DNA of 64,000 bases, from positions 1,116,001-1,180,000 of the forward strand of contig NZ_CP019450.1 in NCBI RefSeq assembly GCF_001983995.1. Direction: 5' to 3'. The DNA comes from Halioglobus japonicus. Its GTDB lineage: Bacteria; Pseudomonadota; Gammaproteobacteria; Pseudomonadales; Halieaceae. Of this stretch, positions 1 to 11,151 are shown piece after piece. Made by a program: the position numbers and the translations under genes. The notes beneath the pieces were generated by a model, which made no database searches, had not been told where the DNA came from, and saw nothing but the letters and a program-made list of their open reading frames with translations. The stretch's first letter is position 1; each line of letters opens with the position of its first letter.

Positions 1-290
1 AGCTTTATCCAGTTGGTGTCAAACAGCTCACGCGCCATTTGCGAGGTGGTCACCGCTTCCTTGACTGAGTGGCAGCCGGCGGTGTTGGGCAGCACGTGCA
101 GGCCGGTTTCTTTAATGGTTTCCCAGAAAATGTTCTGGGCACTGGCCTGCTGGGCCTGACGCCGCAGGGAGACGGTGACAACATCTGCGCGTGAAGCGCG
201 AATGGCGTCGGCCATAATCTTTGGCGAGGGATACATGGCAGAGCCGATGAACAGGCGGCTCTCGATCTGTTGGTCAGCGAGATTCCACAT
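1..290 (-). CDS. thiG: thiazole synthase ThiG, N-terminal part (cut by window edge)
   Basis: ThiG forms the thiazole phosphate ring of thiamine from deoxyxylulose phosphate, dehydroglycine and the ThiS thiocarboxylate. Only about 96 N-terminal residues are present; the gene runs off the left edge. The visible protein has the typical start (MWNLADQ), the [12 protein letters not shown] segment, and the conserved stretch around VLPNTAGC and EAV near residues 65-80. The start is the ATG five bases after the thiS stop, which fits translational coupling. It is the fourth gene of the riboswitch-controlled thiCOSG operon. Family assignment is secure; the catalytic lysine and phosphate site lie outside the window. 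Confidence 0.93.
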   Translation of the reverse strand, partial: MWNLADQQIESRLFIGSAMYPSPKIMADAIRASRADVVTVSLRRQAQQASAQNIFWETIKETGLHVLPNTAGCHSVKEAVTTSQMARELFDTNWIK

Positions 291-295
291 ACGGT

Positions 296-505
296 TCAGC
301 CCCCTTGCATGGGAACCAGCAACTCGAGCTGGTCTCCGGCTTCGATGGTGGTGTCGGGATAGGCGGGGCGAGGTACAAAGTTCTCGTTGACTGCTACGGC
401 AAAGTTGGCGGGCAGGTCGGGCAGCTGCGCCAGGAGCTCGCTGAGGGGCTGCGGGCCGCTGACCTGGCGTGCTTCGCCATTAATCTGTATCTGAATCGTA
501 CTCAT
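296..505 (-). CDS. thiS: sulfur carrier protein ThiS
   Basis: This is a 69-residue ubiquitin-like sulfur carrier ending in the diagnostic Gly-Gly. In the family that terminus is adenylated by ThiF and converted to a thiocarboxylate that delivers sulfur to ThiG. The beta-grasp pattern is visible: [11 protein letters not shown] at the start, a central [10 protein letters not shown] and a C-terminal [10 protein letters not shown]. Its start overlaps the thiO stop by four bases and its stop lies five bases before thiG, so the three are translated as a coupled unit. Length is normal for the family. No thiF is visible here. Confidence 0.96.
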   Translation of the reverse strand: MSTIQIQINGEARQVSGPQPLSELLAQLPDLPANFAVAVNENFVPRPAYPDTTIEAGDQLELLVPMQGG

Positions 506-1569
506 ATTGCTTGTTTTACCGATGATTGGGTGGCGTCCAGCAGCTGTTGGGCGCGTTCGGCCATAGCTGGTGCCAGCAAGTACCCATGGCGGTACAGGCC
601 GTTGACTTGCAGAACACCTTCTTCCAGCCGAACGAGGGGCTGGTTGTCCAGCAGCGCGGGGCGGCAGTTGGTGCGGGTCGCGACAATTCTCGCCTCGGCA
701 AAGGCCGGATGAATGGCATACAGCGCCGACAAAAGTTCCAGCGCCGAGCGCACACTGATCTCACTGGTGTCGTCGCTTTCGATCTGGGTGGCGCCGAGCA
801 GGTAGTGATGATTCGCGCGTGGTACCAGGTACAGGCGATAGCGCGGGTGCATCAGCCTAACCATGCGCGAGATGCTCACCTCGGGGGCATAGACCTCTAT
901 GACTTCGCCGCGCACACCGCGCAGCCCGGGCAAATCCTCAGCGGCGCCCAGGCCGCGGCAGTCCGCCACCCAGTCAAAGTGGTGCCGGCCATTGGCGCTG
1001 ACGATAAGTTTGGCTTGGAGTTCACTGACCTCGCATTGGCTATGCCACAGGGCGCCGTTGGCTTGCAGGGTGTCGGCGAGGGCTGCCATGAGTGTGTCTG
1101 TATACACCCAGCTCTCGGCTGCCAGGAATGTGGCGTTGCCAAACTGTGGCGCCAGTTCCGGTTCCAGTTCGGCCAGACCTTGCCGGTCCAGAAACGCAAT
1201 GCCAGGCTCGCCGGGGAGCTTGCGTGCCAGTAACTGATTGAAGTGTTCCAGGTCTGCTGCATCTTGCCCATGGGCGACCGCCAGTGATCCACCGCTATGA
1301 AAAACCTCTGGGGCATCCAGCTGAGCCACGATGTCGGGCCAGAGGCTCAGACTGCGCTGGCCCAGTTCGTAGATCAGACTTTCGGCGGACTCCAGTTCCG
1401 TGTATGGCGCGAGCATGCCGGCGGCGGTGTAGGCCGCCGCCGACCCGCACTCTATCGGGTCGCGATCGAACAGCGTGACCTGATATCCGGCATGTTGCAG
1501 TCGCAATGCCAGCAGCCGGCCCATAATGCCGGCGCCGGCTATGCCCACTGTGGTGCGTGCTTGGGTCAT
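502..1569 (-). CDS. thiO: glycine oxidase ThiO
   Basis: This 355-residue FAD-dependent oxidase converts glycine to dehydroglycine (iminoacetate), the thiazole precursor in organisms that use ThiO in place of the radical-SAM enzyme ThiH. Evidence is an N-terminal Rossmann motif GAGIMG at residues 12-17, a DAO fold, and the C-terminal GLYRHGYLLAPA signature that binds the flavin tail. Placement between thiC and thiS is the classical thiCOSG order. It begins nine bases after the thiC stop and ends overlapping thiS. The oxygen-dependent ThiO route suggests an aerobic lifestyle (inference). Confidence 0.94.
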   Translation of the reverse strand: MTQARTTVGIAGAGIMGRLLALRLQHAGYQVTLFDRDPIECGSAAAYTAAGMLAPYTELESAESLIYELGQRSLSLWPDIVAQLDAPEVFHSGGSLAVAHGQDAADLEHFNQLLARKLPGEPGIAFLDRQGLAELEPELAPQFGNATFLAAESWVYTDTLMAALADTLQANGALWHSQCEVSELQAKLIVSANGRHHFDWVADCRGLGAAEDLPGLRGVRGEVIEVYAPEVSISRMVRLMHPRYRLYLVPRANHHYLLGATQIESDDTSEISVRSALELLSALYAIHPAFAEARIVATRTNCRPALLDNQPLVRLEEGVLQVNGLYRHGYLLAPAMAERAQQLLDATQSSVKQAI

Positions 1570-1578
1570 GAGCCTGGT

Positions 1579-3596
<2,018 letters not shown>

Positions 3597-3697
3597 AAGA
3601 CGCAAAACTTGAAGAAACGATTGTAGGTAGGGAGCGGCGAAAACACAAACGGAATGCGCCGCTCACAGTGCTCGGCAGCCGGGCACGGGGGCGTGGC

Positions 3698-4762
3698 TTA
3701 GTATTTGTCGAACATCGCCTGAATATCGCTGGCGTCTTTGGTGGTCAGCAGGGCCAGCTTGAGCAGCACGCGCGCCTTGGCCGGATTCAGCTCGCCGGAG
3801 GCAACTGTGCCCAGCTTATCGTCGTCGGTCTCGACATTGCGCCCGGTGGCACCACTGACCACGCGCGAGGAGCGCACTACTGCCACACCGGCGCCCGTGG
3901 CGCGGGCCACGGCGGCCTGGGCCTCGGTAGTCATATTGCCATTGCCTACACCGGCGATCACCAGGCCCTTGGCACCATTGGCGACCGCTGCGTCGATGAT
4001 GTCAGCGGAAAAGTTGGCGTGCATATAAATAATGTCGACCCGAGGCAGGGCCTTCACCCCTTTCAGGGAGAAGTCGCTGCCGCTGGTGTGGGCGCGGTAA
4101 GGGGTGCGGAAGAAGGTGTTCTTGCCGTACAGGGTGGTGCCGATAAGTCCGCGCTCTGGGGACACAAAGGTCTGTACGTCCGTGGTATTGGTTTTGGTGA
4201 CCGCCCGGGCGCTGTGAATATCGTCGTTGGCCACCACGAGTACGCCGCGGCCGCTGGCTCGGATATCCGCTGCTACTGCAACGGCGTTGTAAATGTTCAG
4301 CGGCCCATCAGCAGACAGTGCCGTAGAGGGGCGCATGGCGGCGGTCATGACCACGGGCTTGTCACTGTCGACCACCAGGTTGAGAAAATAGGCAGTCTCC
4401 TCGATAGTATCGGTGCCGTGCGTGATGACAATGCCCTCGGTTTTCTTGGTCGCCAGGAGTGTATTGATGCGCGATGCCAGATCGAGCCAGATGGCATCGC
4501 TCATATCCTGGCTGCCGACATTGACCACCTGCTCACCGCTGACATCGGCCAGCTCCTTTAGCTGTGGCACTGCTGCGAGCAATGTCTCCACACCGACTTG
4601 TCCGGATGTATAGCCAGCCTGAGTCTGGGTTTCCGCAGACCCGGCGATAGTACCGCCCGTGGCGAGTATGGTGATGTCCGGGGCGGCGTAGGCTGGCAGC
4701 GAGCTAGATACCGCGGCCACTAGGGCCAGTAGGGCCAGTACGAGCAGGCGAGAGTGTTTCAT
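3698..4762 (-). CDS. ansB: exported type II L-asparaginase / glutaminase-asparaginase
   Basis: This enzyme hydrolyses L-asparagine (and in some relatives L-glutamine) to the acid plus ammonia in the periplasm. I place the start at the ATG preceded by a GGAGA Shine-Dalgarno, giving 354 residues with a clear signal peptide ending near PAYAA (residues 23-27). The two catalytic threonine motifs are present: TGGTIAG at 35-41 (nucleophile T38) and HGTDTIEET at 115-123 (T117, D118), with SQD at 84-86. It is divergently transcribed from a DcaP-like porin and an exported glutaminase, which points to a shared role in scavenging amides. Relative activity on Gln versus Asn cannot be read from the sequence. 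Confidence 0.92.
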   Translation of the reverse strand: MKHSRLLVLALLALVAAVSSSLPAYAAPDITILATGGTIAGSAETQTQAGYTSGQVGVETLLAAVPQLKELADVSGEQVVNVGSQDMSDAIWLDLASRINTLLATKKTEGIVITHGTDTIEETAYFLNLVVDSDKPVVMTAAMRPSTALSADGPLNIYNAVAVAADIRASGRGVLVVANDDIHSARAVTKTNTTDVQTFVSPERGLIGTTLYGKNTFFRTPYRAHTSGSDFSLKGVKALPRVDIIYMHANFSADIIDAAVANGAKGLVIAGVGNGNMTTEAQAAVARATGAGVAVVRSSRVVSGATGRNVETDDDKLGTVASGELNPAKARVLLKLALLTTKDASDIQAMFDKY

Positions 4763-4898
4763 GTAATTGGTCTCCGTCATTTCAGGTTGCTCCAACATTA
4801 GTATATGTACCTGCTGTTTGCCCAGTTGCTCACTTGGAAATTGGCGAATACCTGCTACTTTTATTTTGATGATCACCTAGGAGTGGGACTGACATAGT

Positions 4899-6281
4899 AT
4901 GGAATTAAACCGGGATTGGATTCTGGCGGCGGCTGTCACAGCACTTGCAGCAGCGCCTACCGCGATGGCGCAGTCAGACGCTGAGCGCATCAGAATACTC
5001 GAGGAGCAGTTGCAGCAGCAGCAACAGATGTTGCAGCAAATGCAGGCTGAACTGCAGCGCCTCAAAGCAGCGGGTGTATCGGCCGATGCGGTGACGGTGC
5101 CAGTGGAAGATTTGCACGAGCCTGTGGCTGTGGCGTCGGCGCCCAAAGAACTGGACGCAGAAACCGTCCTTGGCTTTGATATCTACGGCTTTGTGATGGC
5201 GGACGCGATTTATGACTTCAATCGGGTAGATCCGGATTGGAATGACACCTTGCGAGTGAGCACCATCCCCACAACCGAAGGCTTGTACGGTGAAGACGGC
5301 GAATTTATATTTTCAGTGCGCCAAAGCCGCCTAGGCTTTAAAGGCGATTGGGATACCGATGCCGGTAAAGTCACCGCGCTGTTCGAATGGGAGCTGTTTG
5401 GTACCGGCGGCGACGCCGGACAGACAACACCGCGACTGCGTCACGCCTGGGGCACCTGGAAAAACTTCGGCATGGGCCAGTACTGGTCTAACTTCATGGA
5501 CGCGGATGTTTTCCCGAATACCATCGATTACTGGGGCCCAACCGGCATGGTGTTCTACCGCAACAAGCAGGCGCGTTACACCTTCCCGATGGGTGACAAT
5601 GAATTTGCGGTTTCACTGGAAGACCCCAGTACGGCTCTCACCGTGGGCAAATTCCGCGATGATTGCACCAGTGACCCTAATTGTGACTCGTTAATTGGCG
5701 ATGTTTTTCAGGCCAAGAATGATGTACCTGACCTCGTTGCACGTTATCGCAGCAACAATGACTGGGGCCACTGGCAACTGGCGGGTATCGCCCGCAAGCT
5801 GGGCTTTGAACGCACAGACACTGGCGATACCGACAGTGAGTTTGGCTGGGGTCTTAACGCCAGCTCTGTGGTCAAGATCAATGACCTCGATCGCCTGAAG
5901 TTACAGGTTGTGTACGGCGAGGGTATTGGTAACTACATGAACGACGGTGGTATCGATATTGCGCCCAAGAACGCAGAGCTCGCTGACAATCGCGCTGAAG
6001 TAGTGCCGCTGCTGGGTATCGTTGCCTACTACGATCATTACTGGAACGAGCGTTGGTCCACCTCGGTGGGTTGGAGCACGACGCGCCTTGACACCACTGA
6101 CGGCCAGGCATTCGATGAATTCGAGACCGGCCAGATAGCCCAGATCAACCTGCTGCACTATCCTACCGATGGTGTACTGGTGGGCGGTGAGCTGATCTGG
6201 GGTGAGCGCGAAGAGGTCGATGGTGTCAGCGTCGATGACCTGCGTGTACAAATGTCACTGAAAGTTAACTTTCCCCGCTAA
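4899..6281 (+). CDS. DcaP-like trimeric outer-membrane porin
   Basis: A 460-residue outer-membrane beta-barrel protein with a signal peptide (cleavage near AMA-Q, about residue 24). It is followed by a Gln-rich coiled coil (residues about 28-56) and a barrel starting near GFDIYGFVMADA. The N-terminal coiled coil plus this barrel opening is characteristic of the DcaP family, whose members take up dicarboxylates and related small anions. The best Shine-Dalgarno (AGGAG) is about 15 bases from the ATG, longer than usual. It sits 22 bases upstream of the glutaminase gene in the same direction and diverges from the asparaginase, so a role in passing Gln/Asn or their acids through the outer membrane is a reasonable inference. 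Confidence 0.82.
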   Translation: MELNRDWILAAAVTALAAAPTAMAQSDAERIRILEEQLQQQQQMLQQMQAELQRLKAAGVSADAVTVPVEDLHEPVAVASAPKELDAETVLGFDIYGFVMADAIYDFNRVDPDWNDTLRVSTIPTTEGLYGEDGEFIFSVRQSRLGFKGDWDTDAGKVTALFEWELFGTGGDAGQTTPRLRHAWGTWKNFGMGQYWSNFMDADVFPNTIDYWGPTGMVFYRNKQARYTFPMGDNEFAVSLEDPSTALTVGKFRDDCTSDPNCDSLIGDVFQAKNDVPDLVARYRSNNDWGHWQLAGIARKLGFERTDTGDTDSEFGWGLNASSVVKINDLDRLKLQVVYGEGIGNYMNDGGIDIAPKNAELADNRAEVVPLLGIVAYYDHYWNERWSTSVGWSTTRLDTTDGQAFDEFETGQIAQINLLHYPTDGVLVGGELIWGEREEVDGVSVDDLRVQMSLKVNFPR

Positions 6282-6303
6282 TTCTATTTGAGAGATAAGA
6301 GAT

Positions 6304-7326
6304 ATGTTGTTGAAGAACACACTGAAGAGCCTAGCGATAGTTACCGCCGGGTTATTATTTGCAGGCCAGGCACTGGCAGGGGCAATTACGCCCGAGCAGT
6401 ATCAAAAGGTCGTCGACGAGGCCTACGCAAAGTTCAAAGGCGTCAAGGATGGCGCGAATGCGGATTACATTCCCATTCTGGCCAAAGTGCCCAGCGACAT
6501 GTTCGGCATAGCCCTGGTCACCCGCGATGGCAAGGTATACGCCGCGGGTGAGCAACAATACGAGTTTTCCATTCAGTCTGTATCCAAGCCGTTTACAGCG
6601 TCGCTGATCATGGCCGAACAGGGGCCAGCGGCGATCCGTAAAAAAATCGGTGTAGAGCCAACAGGTCTGCCGTTTAACTCGAAAATGGCTCTGGAGCTGT
6701 ACCCCGCTCGCTCGGTTAACCCACTGGTTAACGCCGGTGCCATCGCCGCAGTGAGTATGGTGGAGGCCGATTCCGAAGAAGATCGCTGGAACAAGGTCTA
6801 CAACAATATTCAGGCATTCGCCGCCCGCGACCTGCAGGTGCTGGAGGAAGTGTACGAGTCGGAAATGAGTGAGGTGTGGGGTAACCGCGCCATTGCCAAC
6901 CTGCTCTATAACTACGGTCGCCTGTACGCTGATCCTGAAGAGTCACTGCGTGTTTACACGCGCCAGTGCTCCATCGGTATTAACACGCGTGATCTAGGCA
7001 TCATGGGTGCAACGCTGGCCAATGAAGGCGTTAACCCCATCACCAACAAGAAGCTTCTGGACAAGGAAGATGTTCCCGAGTTGCTGGCTATCATGGCAAC
7101 CGCCGGGTTCTATGACGAGTCTGGTGAGTGGATGTATCGCTCCGGTCTGCCGGCCAAGACCGGTGTGGGCGGCGGTATTGTTGCTGTGGTGCCAGGCAAG
7201 TTTGCCATTGCCACGTTCTCACCGCCTTTGAATGAGGCAGGTAATAGTGTGAGAGGCTTGAAGGCCATCAATCACATTGCCGGCGAACTGGGTGTTGGGC
7301 TGTATGGCCCGAATACCGGCGAGTAA
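6304..7326 (+). CDS. glsA: glutaminase (GlsA family) with an export signal
   Basis: Serine-dependent glutaminase of the beta-lactamase-like fold, converting L-glutamine to glutamate and ammonia. Catalytic SVSK (S92, K95) is present, as are NAGAI near residue 146 and KTGVGGGI near 285. Unlike the usual cytoplasmic GlsA (about 305-310 residues), this 340-residue protein begins with a convincing signal peptide (basic N-terminus, hydrophobic core, cleavage after AGQALA at about residue 25). It lies directly behind a porin gene and opposite an exported asparaginase, so periplasmic glutamine hydrolysis is likely. Family assignment is firm; localisation is predicted. Confidence 0.93.
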   Translation: MLLKNTLKSLAIVTAGLLFAGQALAGAITPEQYQKVVDEAYAKFKGVKDGANADYIPILAKVPSDMFGIALVTRDGKVYAAGEQQYEFSIQSVSKPFTASLIMAEQGPAAIRKKIGVEPTGLPFNSKMALELYPARSVNPLVNAGAIAAVSMVEADSEEDRWNKVYNNIQAFAARDLQVLEEVYESEMSEVWGNRAIANLLYNYGRLYADPEESLRVYTRQCSIGINTRDLGIMGATLANEGVNPITNKKLLDKEDVPELLAIMATAGFYDESGEWMYRSGLPAKTGVGGGIVAVVPGKFAIATFSPPLNEAGNSVRGLKAINHIAGELGVGLYGPNTGE

Positions 7327-7356
7327 TCTCGAGTTGGGTCAGGTAGGTTCCTGGCC

Positions 7357-8244
7357 CTAACGCATTCCGGCACAAGTCTGTGCCAGCAGTTTTTCCAGGG
7401 CCCGCGCAGCGGGCCCAGCTGTTTCCTGATCAGCGTGAATCAGATTCAACTCTGCATAGCGTCGACTGGCTTTGCCCAACGGCAATTCTCTCAGTATTCC
7501 TGACTCCAGCCCCTCGGCAACGCGTGTGCTGGGCAGCCAGGCGTAGCCCATGCCGCGGCTGACCATGTCCGCGGAGGTGGCGACATGGGAAACCGTCCAG
7601 CGTTGCTCTGCACCGAGCCATCCAGAGTCTCTACTGTCGTGCAGGGCTGAGTCGCGAATGACGATCTGGCGGTGCTGGCGCAAGTCGTCCAGGGAGAGTT
7701 CACGTTGTAAACGGTGGAGGGGGTGCTCGGCGCTGGCCACCGCGATGAATTCCGCGCGGAGGAGGGGGTTACCCATGAATCCCTGCGGTGCTGATCCGGC
7801 GATGAGAATATCGACTTCGCCCGCCACTAGCTTCTCAGCCCCGCCAGAGAGCACCGTTTCGAACAATTGAATGCGGGTGTTCGGGAATTGATTGGAAAAC
7901 GCCTGCAGTGCGTCAGCCAGAAAACACTGCGGGAACACTTCGTCGATAGCCAGGCGAAGCTCTGCTTCGGTGCCCGCGGCGAGGCCAGTGGCAATGTCTT
8001 CCAATTGCTCGGATTGTTCCAGCAGCCGCTCAGCCCGGCGCAACAAGAGTGCCCCGGCTTCGGTGAGATGGGCCTTGCGGCCTGTTACTTCCAGCAGTGC
8101 TATGCCGAGTTGGTCCTGCAGCTTATGCACGGCGTGATTAATGCTGGACTGGCTCTTATGCACAGCCTCTGCCGCATGAGCGAAGCCACCGTGTTCGACG
8201 ACCGCTTTCAGCATGCGCCATTGTTCGAGAGTCGTTTTGCTCAT
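7357..8244 (-). CDS. LysR-family transcriptional regulator
   Basis: A 295-residue LysR regulator: N-terminal helix-turn-helix (about residues 5-60, including GGFAHAAEAVHKSQSSINHAV) followed by a co-inducer-binding domain of normal length. It is convergent with the glutaminase gene and divergent from pirin. A perfect 6-9-6 inverted repeat overlaps its own start codon, fitting the autoregulation common in this family. Whether it controls pirin, the glutamine module or both is unknown; the effector cannot be predicted. Confidence 0.9.
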   Translation of the reverse strand: MSKTTLEQWRMLKAVVEHGGFAHAAEAVHKSQSSINHAVHKLQDQLGIALLEVTGRKAHLTEAGALLLRRAERLLEQSEQLEDIATGLAAGTEAELRLAIDEVFPQCFLADALQAFSNQFPNTRIQLFETVLSGGAEKLVAGEVDILIAGSAPQGFMGNPLLRAEFIAVASAEHPLHRLQRELSLDDLRQHRQIVIRDSALHDSRDSGWLGAEQRWTVSHVATSADMVSRGMGYAWLPSTRVAEGLESGILRELPLGKASRRYAELNLIHADQETAGPAARALEKLLAQTCAGMR

Positions 8245-8263
8245 ATTCGTATTTATAGAATAT
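8243..8263. promoter_or_regulatory. probable LysR operator (ATATTC-N9-GAATAT)
   Basis: A perfect inverted repeat with arms ATATTC and GAATAT separated by nine bases matches the T-N11-A layout of LysR boxes. It overlaps the start codon of the LysR gene and lies in the divergent gap before pirin. Seen directly; the function is inferred. Confidence 0.6.
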
Positions 8264-8338
8264 TAATGTCGTTATTATGCGTTTTCATTTCGTCAAATAC
8301 GACCATAAGATCCTGTTCAAGAGATTGAGGAGGTCGAT

Positions 8339-9178
8339 ATGACACAACGACAGATTACCGAAGTACGCACCGCACACCCCAGCCGGGATGGCGATGGGGT
8401 CGCCATCCAACGCATCTCTGGCATGCGCCATGCTGGCATGGACCCCATTCTCATGATTGATGAATTGCGCTCAGAGCAACGTGAGGATTTTGCCGGAGGT
8501 TTCCCACCGCACCCGCACCGGGGTATGCAAACGCTCACCTACCTGAAGCGGGGAGGCATCTCTCATGAGGACAGCCTGGGCAATCGCGGCGAGATTCGCG
8601 GCGGTGGCGCCCAGTGGATGTCCGCCGGCCGTGGCGTTATTCACTCGGAAATGCCGACTGTGGATACCAACGGTCTGCATGGCTTTCAACTCTGGGTGAA
8701 TTTGCCCGCTGCGCAAAAGATGTCGGCGCCCAACTATCGCGATGTGCCTGCAAATGAACTGGTTGAATGGCGCGGCGAGGGCACCAGTGCCACCGCCATT
8801 GCCGGCCAGTGGCATCTGGCTGACGCCGATGTGACCGGGCCGCTGGCAGAGTTGGCCGGTCACGCTGGTGTATTGGATATGAGCCTTGACCCAGAGGTTG
8901 AACTGACGCTGCAGGTGCCTGATGAGGAGAACTTGTTGGCCTATGTTTATGCTGGAAGCATGATTGTGAATGCGCGCGAGGTGCATGCCCAGCAAATGGC
9001 CGTCACCAGTGCCGGTCGTGTCATGACTTTGCACGCTGGCGTCGAGGGTACTCAGGTACTGCTGCTGCGAGGAGCCCCGCTTGGTGAGCCGGTCGCAAAC
9101 TATGGCCCATTTGTAATGAATACACCCGACGAAATCGAGCAGACCCTGCGCGATTACCAGTCTGGCCAGTTCCCCTGA
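8339..9178 (+). CDS. pirin family protein
   Basis: A 279-residue bicupin of the pirin family. The N-terminal cupin carries the usual metal ligands: HPHRGMQT near residues 58-65 and the later HSEMP segment near 101. The family includes quercetin 2,3-dioxygenase-like enzymes and proteins of unclear function. A strong GAGGAGG Shine-Dalgarno precedes the ATG. It is divergent from a LysR regulator with a palindromic site between them, so it may be that regulator's target. The sequence after its stop is a decayed unrelated gene. Confidence 0.9.
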   Translation: MTQRQITEVRTAHPSRDGDGVAIQRISGMRHAGMDPILMIDELRSEQREDFAGGFPPHPHRGMQTLTYLKRGGISHEDSLGNRGEIRGGGAQWMSAGRGVIHSEMPTVDTNGLHGFQLWVNLPAAQKMSAPNYRDVPANELVEWRGEGTSATAIAGQWHLADADVTGPLAELAGHAGVLDMSLDPEVELTLQVPDEENLLAYVYAGSMIVNAREVHAQQMAVTSAGRVMTLHAGVEGTQVLLLRGAPLGEPVANYGPFVMNTPDEIEQTLRDYQSGQFP

Positions 9179-9954
9179 TTCAAGGGTGGGCAAGGGGCCA
9201 AGACCGGGACCGACGGGCATCTTCCGGGCGCCAAGAATATTGGCAAGATCGCCCAGGTGCGCGGTATCGAGGCGGGCCAGCCTGCCATTTCCCCGCTGAC
9301 CTTCTCCGACCTGCAGACACCGGCAGACTTCGGCCGGTTTGCCGATCGCGTGCGCGAGATCAGTGGCGGCATCCCGGTGGGCTTCAAGCTGAGTGCTAAT
9401 CACATTGAGCGATGTTCAGTTCGCGCTAAATGCGGACGCCGACTACATCATTCTCGATGGTCGTGGCGGCGGCACCGGCGCTGCGCCGCTGTTGTTCCTC
9501 GACCATATCAGTGTGCCTGCGATTCCTGCCCTGGCCAGGGCGCGGCGTTATCTGGATGCCCAGGGCGCATCCGGAGGGGTACCCTGATTGTCACCGGCGG
9601 ATTGCGCACCCATATGGATTTCGTCAAGGCCATGGCTCTGGGCGCGGATGGGGTGGCCCTGGCCAATAGCGCCATGCAGGCGATTGGATGTGTTGGTGCG
9701 CGCATGTGTAACAGCAACAATTGCCCGGCCGGCATAGCCACGCAGAAACCCGAGCTGCGCGCCCGTCTGGATGTCGCTGAAGGGCCCAGCGTCTTGCGAA
9801 ATACATGCAGGCCAGCGTGGAGTTGATGCAGGTCATGGCGCGCGCCTGTGGTCATGACAATCTAGCGGACTTCTCCAGAGACGATCTTGGGACCTGGCAG
9901 GAGAGCATGGCGCGTCTCTGTGGTATTGCATATGTAGGATATGGCGAGTTTTGA
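9179..9954 (+). pseudogene. remnant of FMN-dependent glutamate-synthase-like protein
   Basis: Three reading frames together encode the C-terminal portion of the archaeal-type GltB/FMN-binding glutamate synthase family. In order I see GGQGAKTG and ISPLTF, then GGIPVGFKLSA, YIILDGRGGGTGAAP and PAIPALARARR, then IVTGGLRTHMDFVKAMALGAD and CNSNNCPAGIATQ, ending at a TGA after GYGEF. The N-terminal half is absent: homology begins right after the pirin stop. Breaks occur near 9412 (looks like two lost bases), at the G-run 9576-9579 and at GGGCCC near 9782. The last two are each repaired by one added base, like other frameshifts in this window. The missing N-terminus makes a true relic likely. Confidence 0.82.
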
Positions 9955-10020
9955 CGGCTCTGGGAGTTCTACTATGCTGAATGCTAACAGCGGGTGACTC
10001 ACAGAGGATGTTTAGCTGCG

Positions 10021-11004
10021 ATGACTAGATGTAAAACCGGTGGGCTACACAAGCAGGTGGTCCGCCTGCTCAGTGTCGGCCTCGTAGTGGTGGGTATGGT
10101 ATTCTCTGTCGCGAGCAATGCGGCAGAGCCACTGTCTTCCTGGCGCGATGGCGCCACTCGCGACGCCATCGTGCGCTTTGTGACCGAGGTCAGTGACACA
10201 AGTTCGTCTGCCTATGTGTCACCATCGGAGCGCATTGCGGTATTCGATAACGATGGAACGCTGTGGGCGGAGCAGCCCATGTACTTCCAGCTCATGTTTG
10301 CGATTCATCGCGTGGAGGCCATGGCGGCCGATCATCCCGAGTGGAAAACCCGGGAGCCGTTTGCCTCGCTACTCAAGGGCGACGTCGCCGCAGCCCTGGC
10401 CGGAGGTATGCCTGCCATTGTTGAGTTGGTGATGGAGACGCATGCCAATGTCAGCACCGATGAATTTGCAGCCGCCGTGAATGACTGGCTGGCCACGGCG
10501 CGGCATCCGAAGACAGGCTACAAGTACACGGAAATGGTGTATCAGCCGATGCTTGAGTTGCTCGATTATCTGCGCGCCAACGGTTTTACCACCTACATCG
10601 TGTCCGGCGGCGGAATCGATTTCATGCGACCCTGGACGGAAGCAGTTTACGGCATTCCCCCGGAGCAGGTCGTCGGCTCCAGTGTGAAAACCCGTTACGA
10701 AGTGCTTGATGGAGTGCCCACATTGGTACGGGCACCGGAGATGAACTTCATCGACGACAAGGAAGGCAAGCCCGTCGGCATTCATACCCATATCGGTCGC
10801 CGGCCCATTATGGCTGTGGGTAATTCCGATGGCGACTTCCAGATGCTGGAGTGGGTTACCGCACGGCCCGGGCCAAGTCTCGGTGTGATCGTGCATCATA
10901 CTGACGCCGAGCGCGCGTGGGCCTATGACCGCGATTCCCATATCGGCAAGCTCGACCGCGCCCTGGACGAGGGCCGGATCGTGGGTGGGTCATTGTCGAT
11001 ATGA
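10021..11004 (+). CDS. exported HAD-superfamily phosphatase
   Basis: A 327-residue protein from the ATG at 10021; an in-frame GTG at 9994 would add nine residues. It has a signal peptide (hydrophobic VVRLLSVGLVVVGMVFSVA, cleavage near SNAA) and haloacid-dehalogenase motifs: DNDGT at about residues 76-80 with the nucleophile Asp, TYIVSGGG as motif II, and GNSDGDFQM as motif IV with the metal-binding Asp pair. The family acts on phosphomonoesters such as phosphoserine-like substrates. The likely location is periplasmic; the substrate is unknown. No clear operon partner. Confidence 0.85.
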   Translation: MTRCKTGGLHKQVVRLLSVGLVVVGMVFSVASNAAEPLSSWRDGATRDAIVRFVTEVSDTSSSAYVSPSERIAVFDNDGTLWAEQPMYFQLMFAIHRVEAMAADHPEWKTREPFASLLKGDVAAALAGGMPAIVELVMETHANVSTDEFAAAVNDWLATARHPKTGYKYTEMVYQPMLELLDYLRANGFTTYIVSGGGIDFMRPWTEAVYGIPPEQVVGSSVKTRYEVLDGVPTLVRAPEMNFIDDKEGKPVGIHTHIGRRPIMAVGNSDGDFQMLEWVTARPGPSLGVIVHHTDAERAWAYDRDSHIGKLDRALDEGRIVGGSLSI

Positions 11005-11151
11005 AGTCTGACTGGCGGGAAGTCTTCGCAGGGCCGGAGTGAGTCCATACGGCAGATGTCCTCTCCGCATAAGTTTCTGACCGCTAGCCATATTGGCCTG
11101 CTGTCGCAGACCGACTAGGGTAGCGTCCATAGCAACCCAGAGGAGTGGGCC

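Noticed and set aside
8471..9403. 310-residue minus-strand frame opposite pirin
   Set aside because: Shadow of the pirin reading frame; no motif, and it runs into the glutamate-synthase-like relic.
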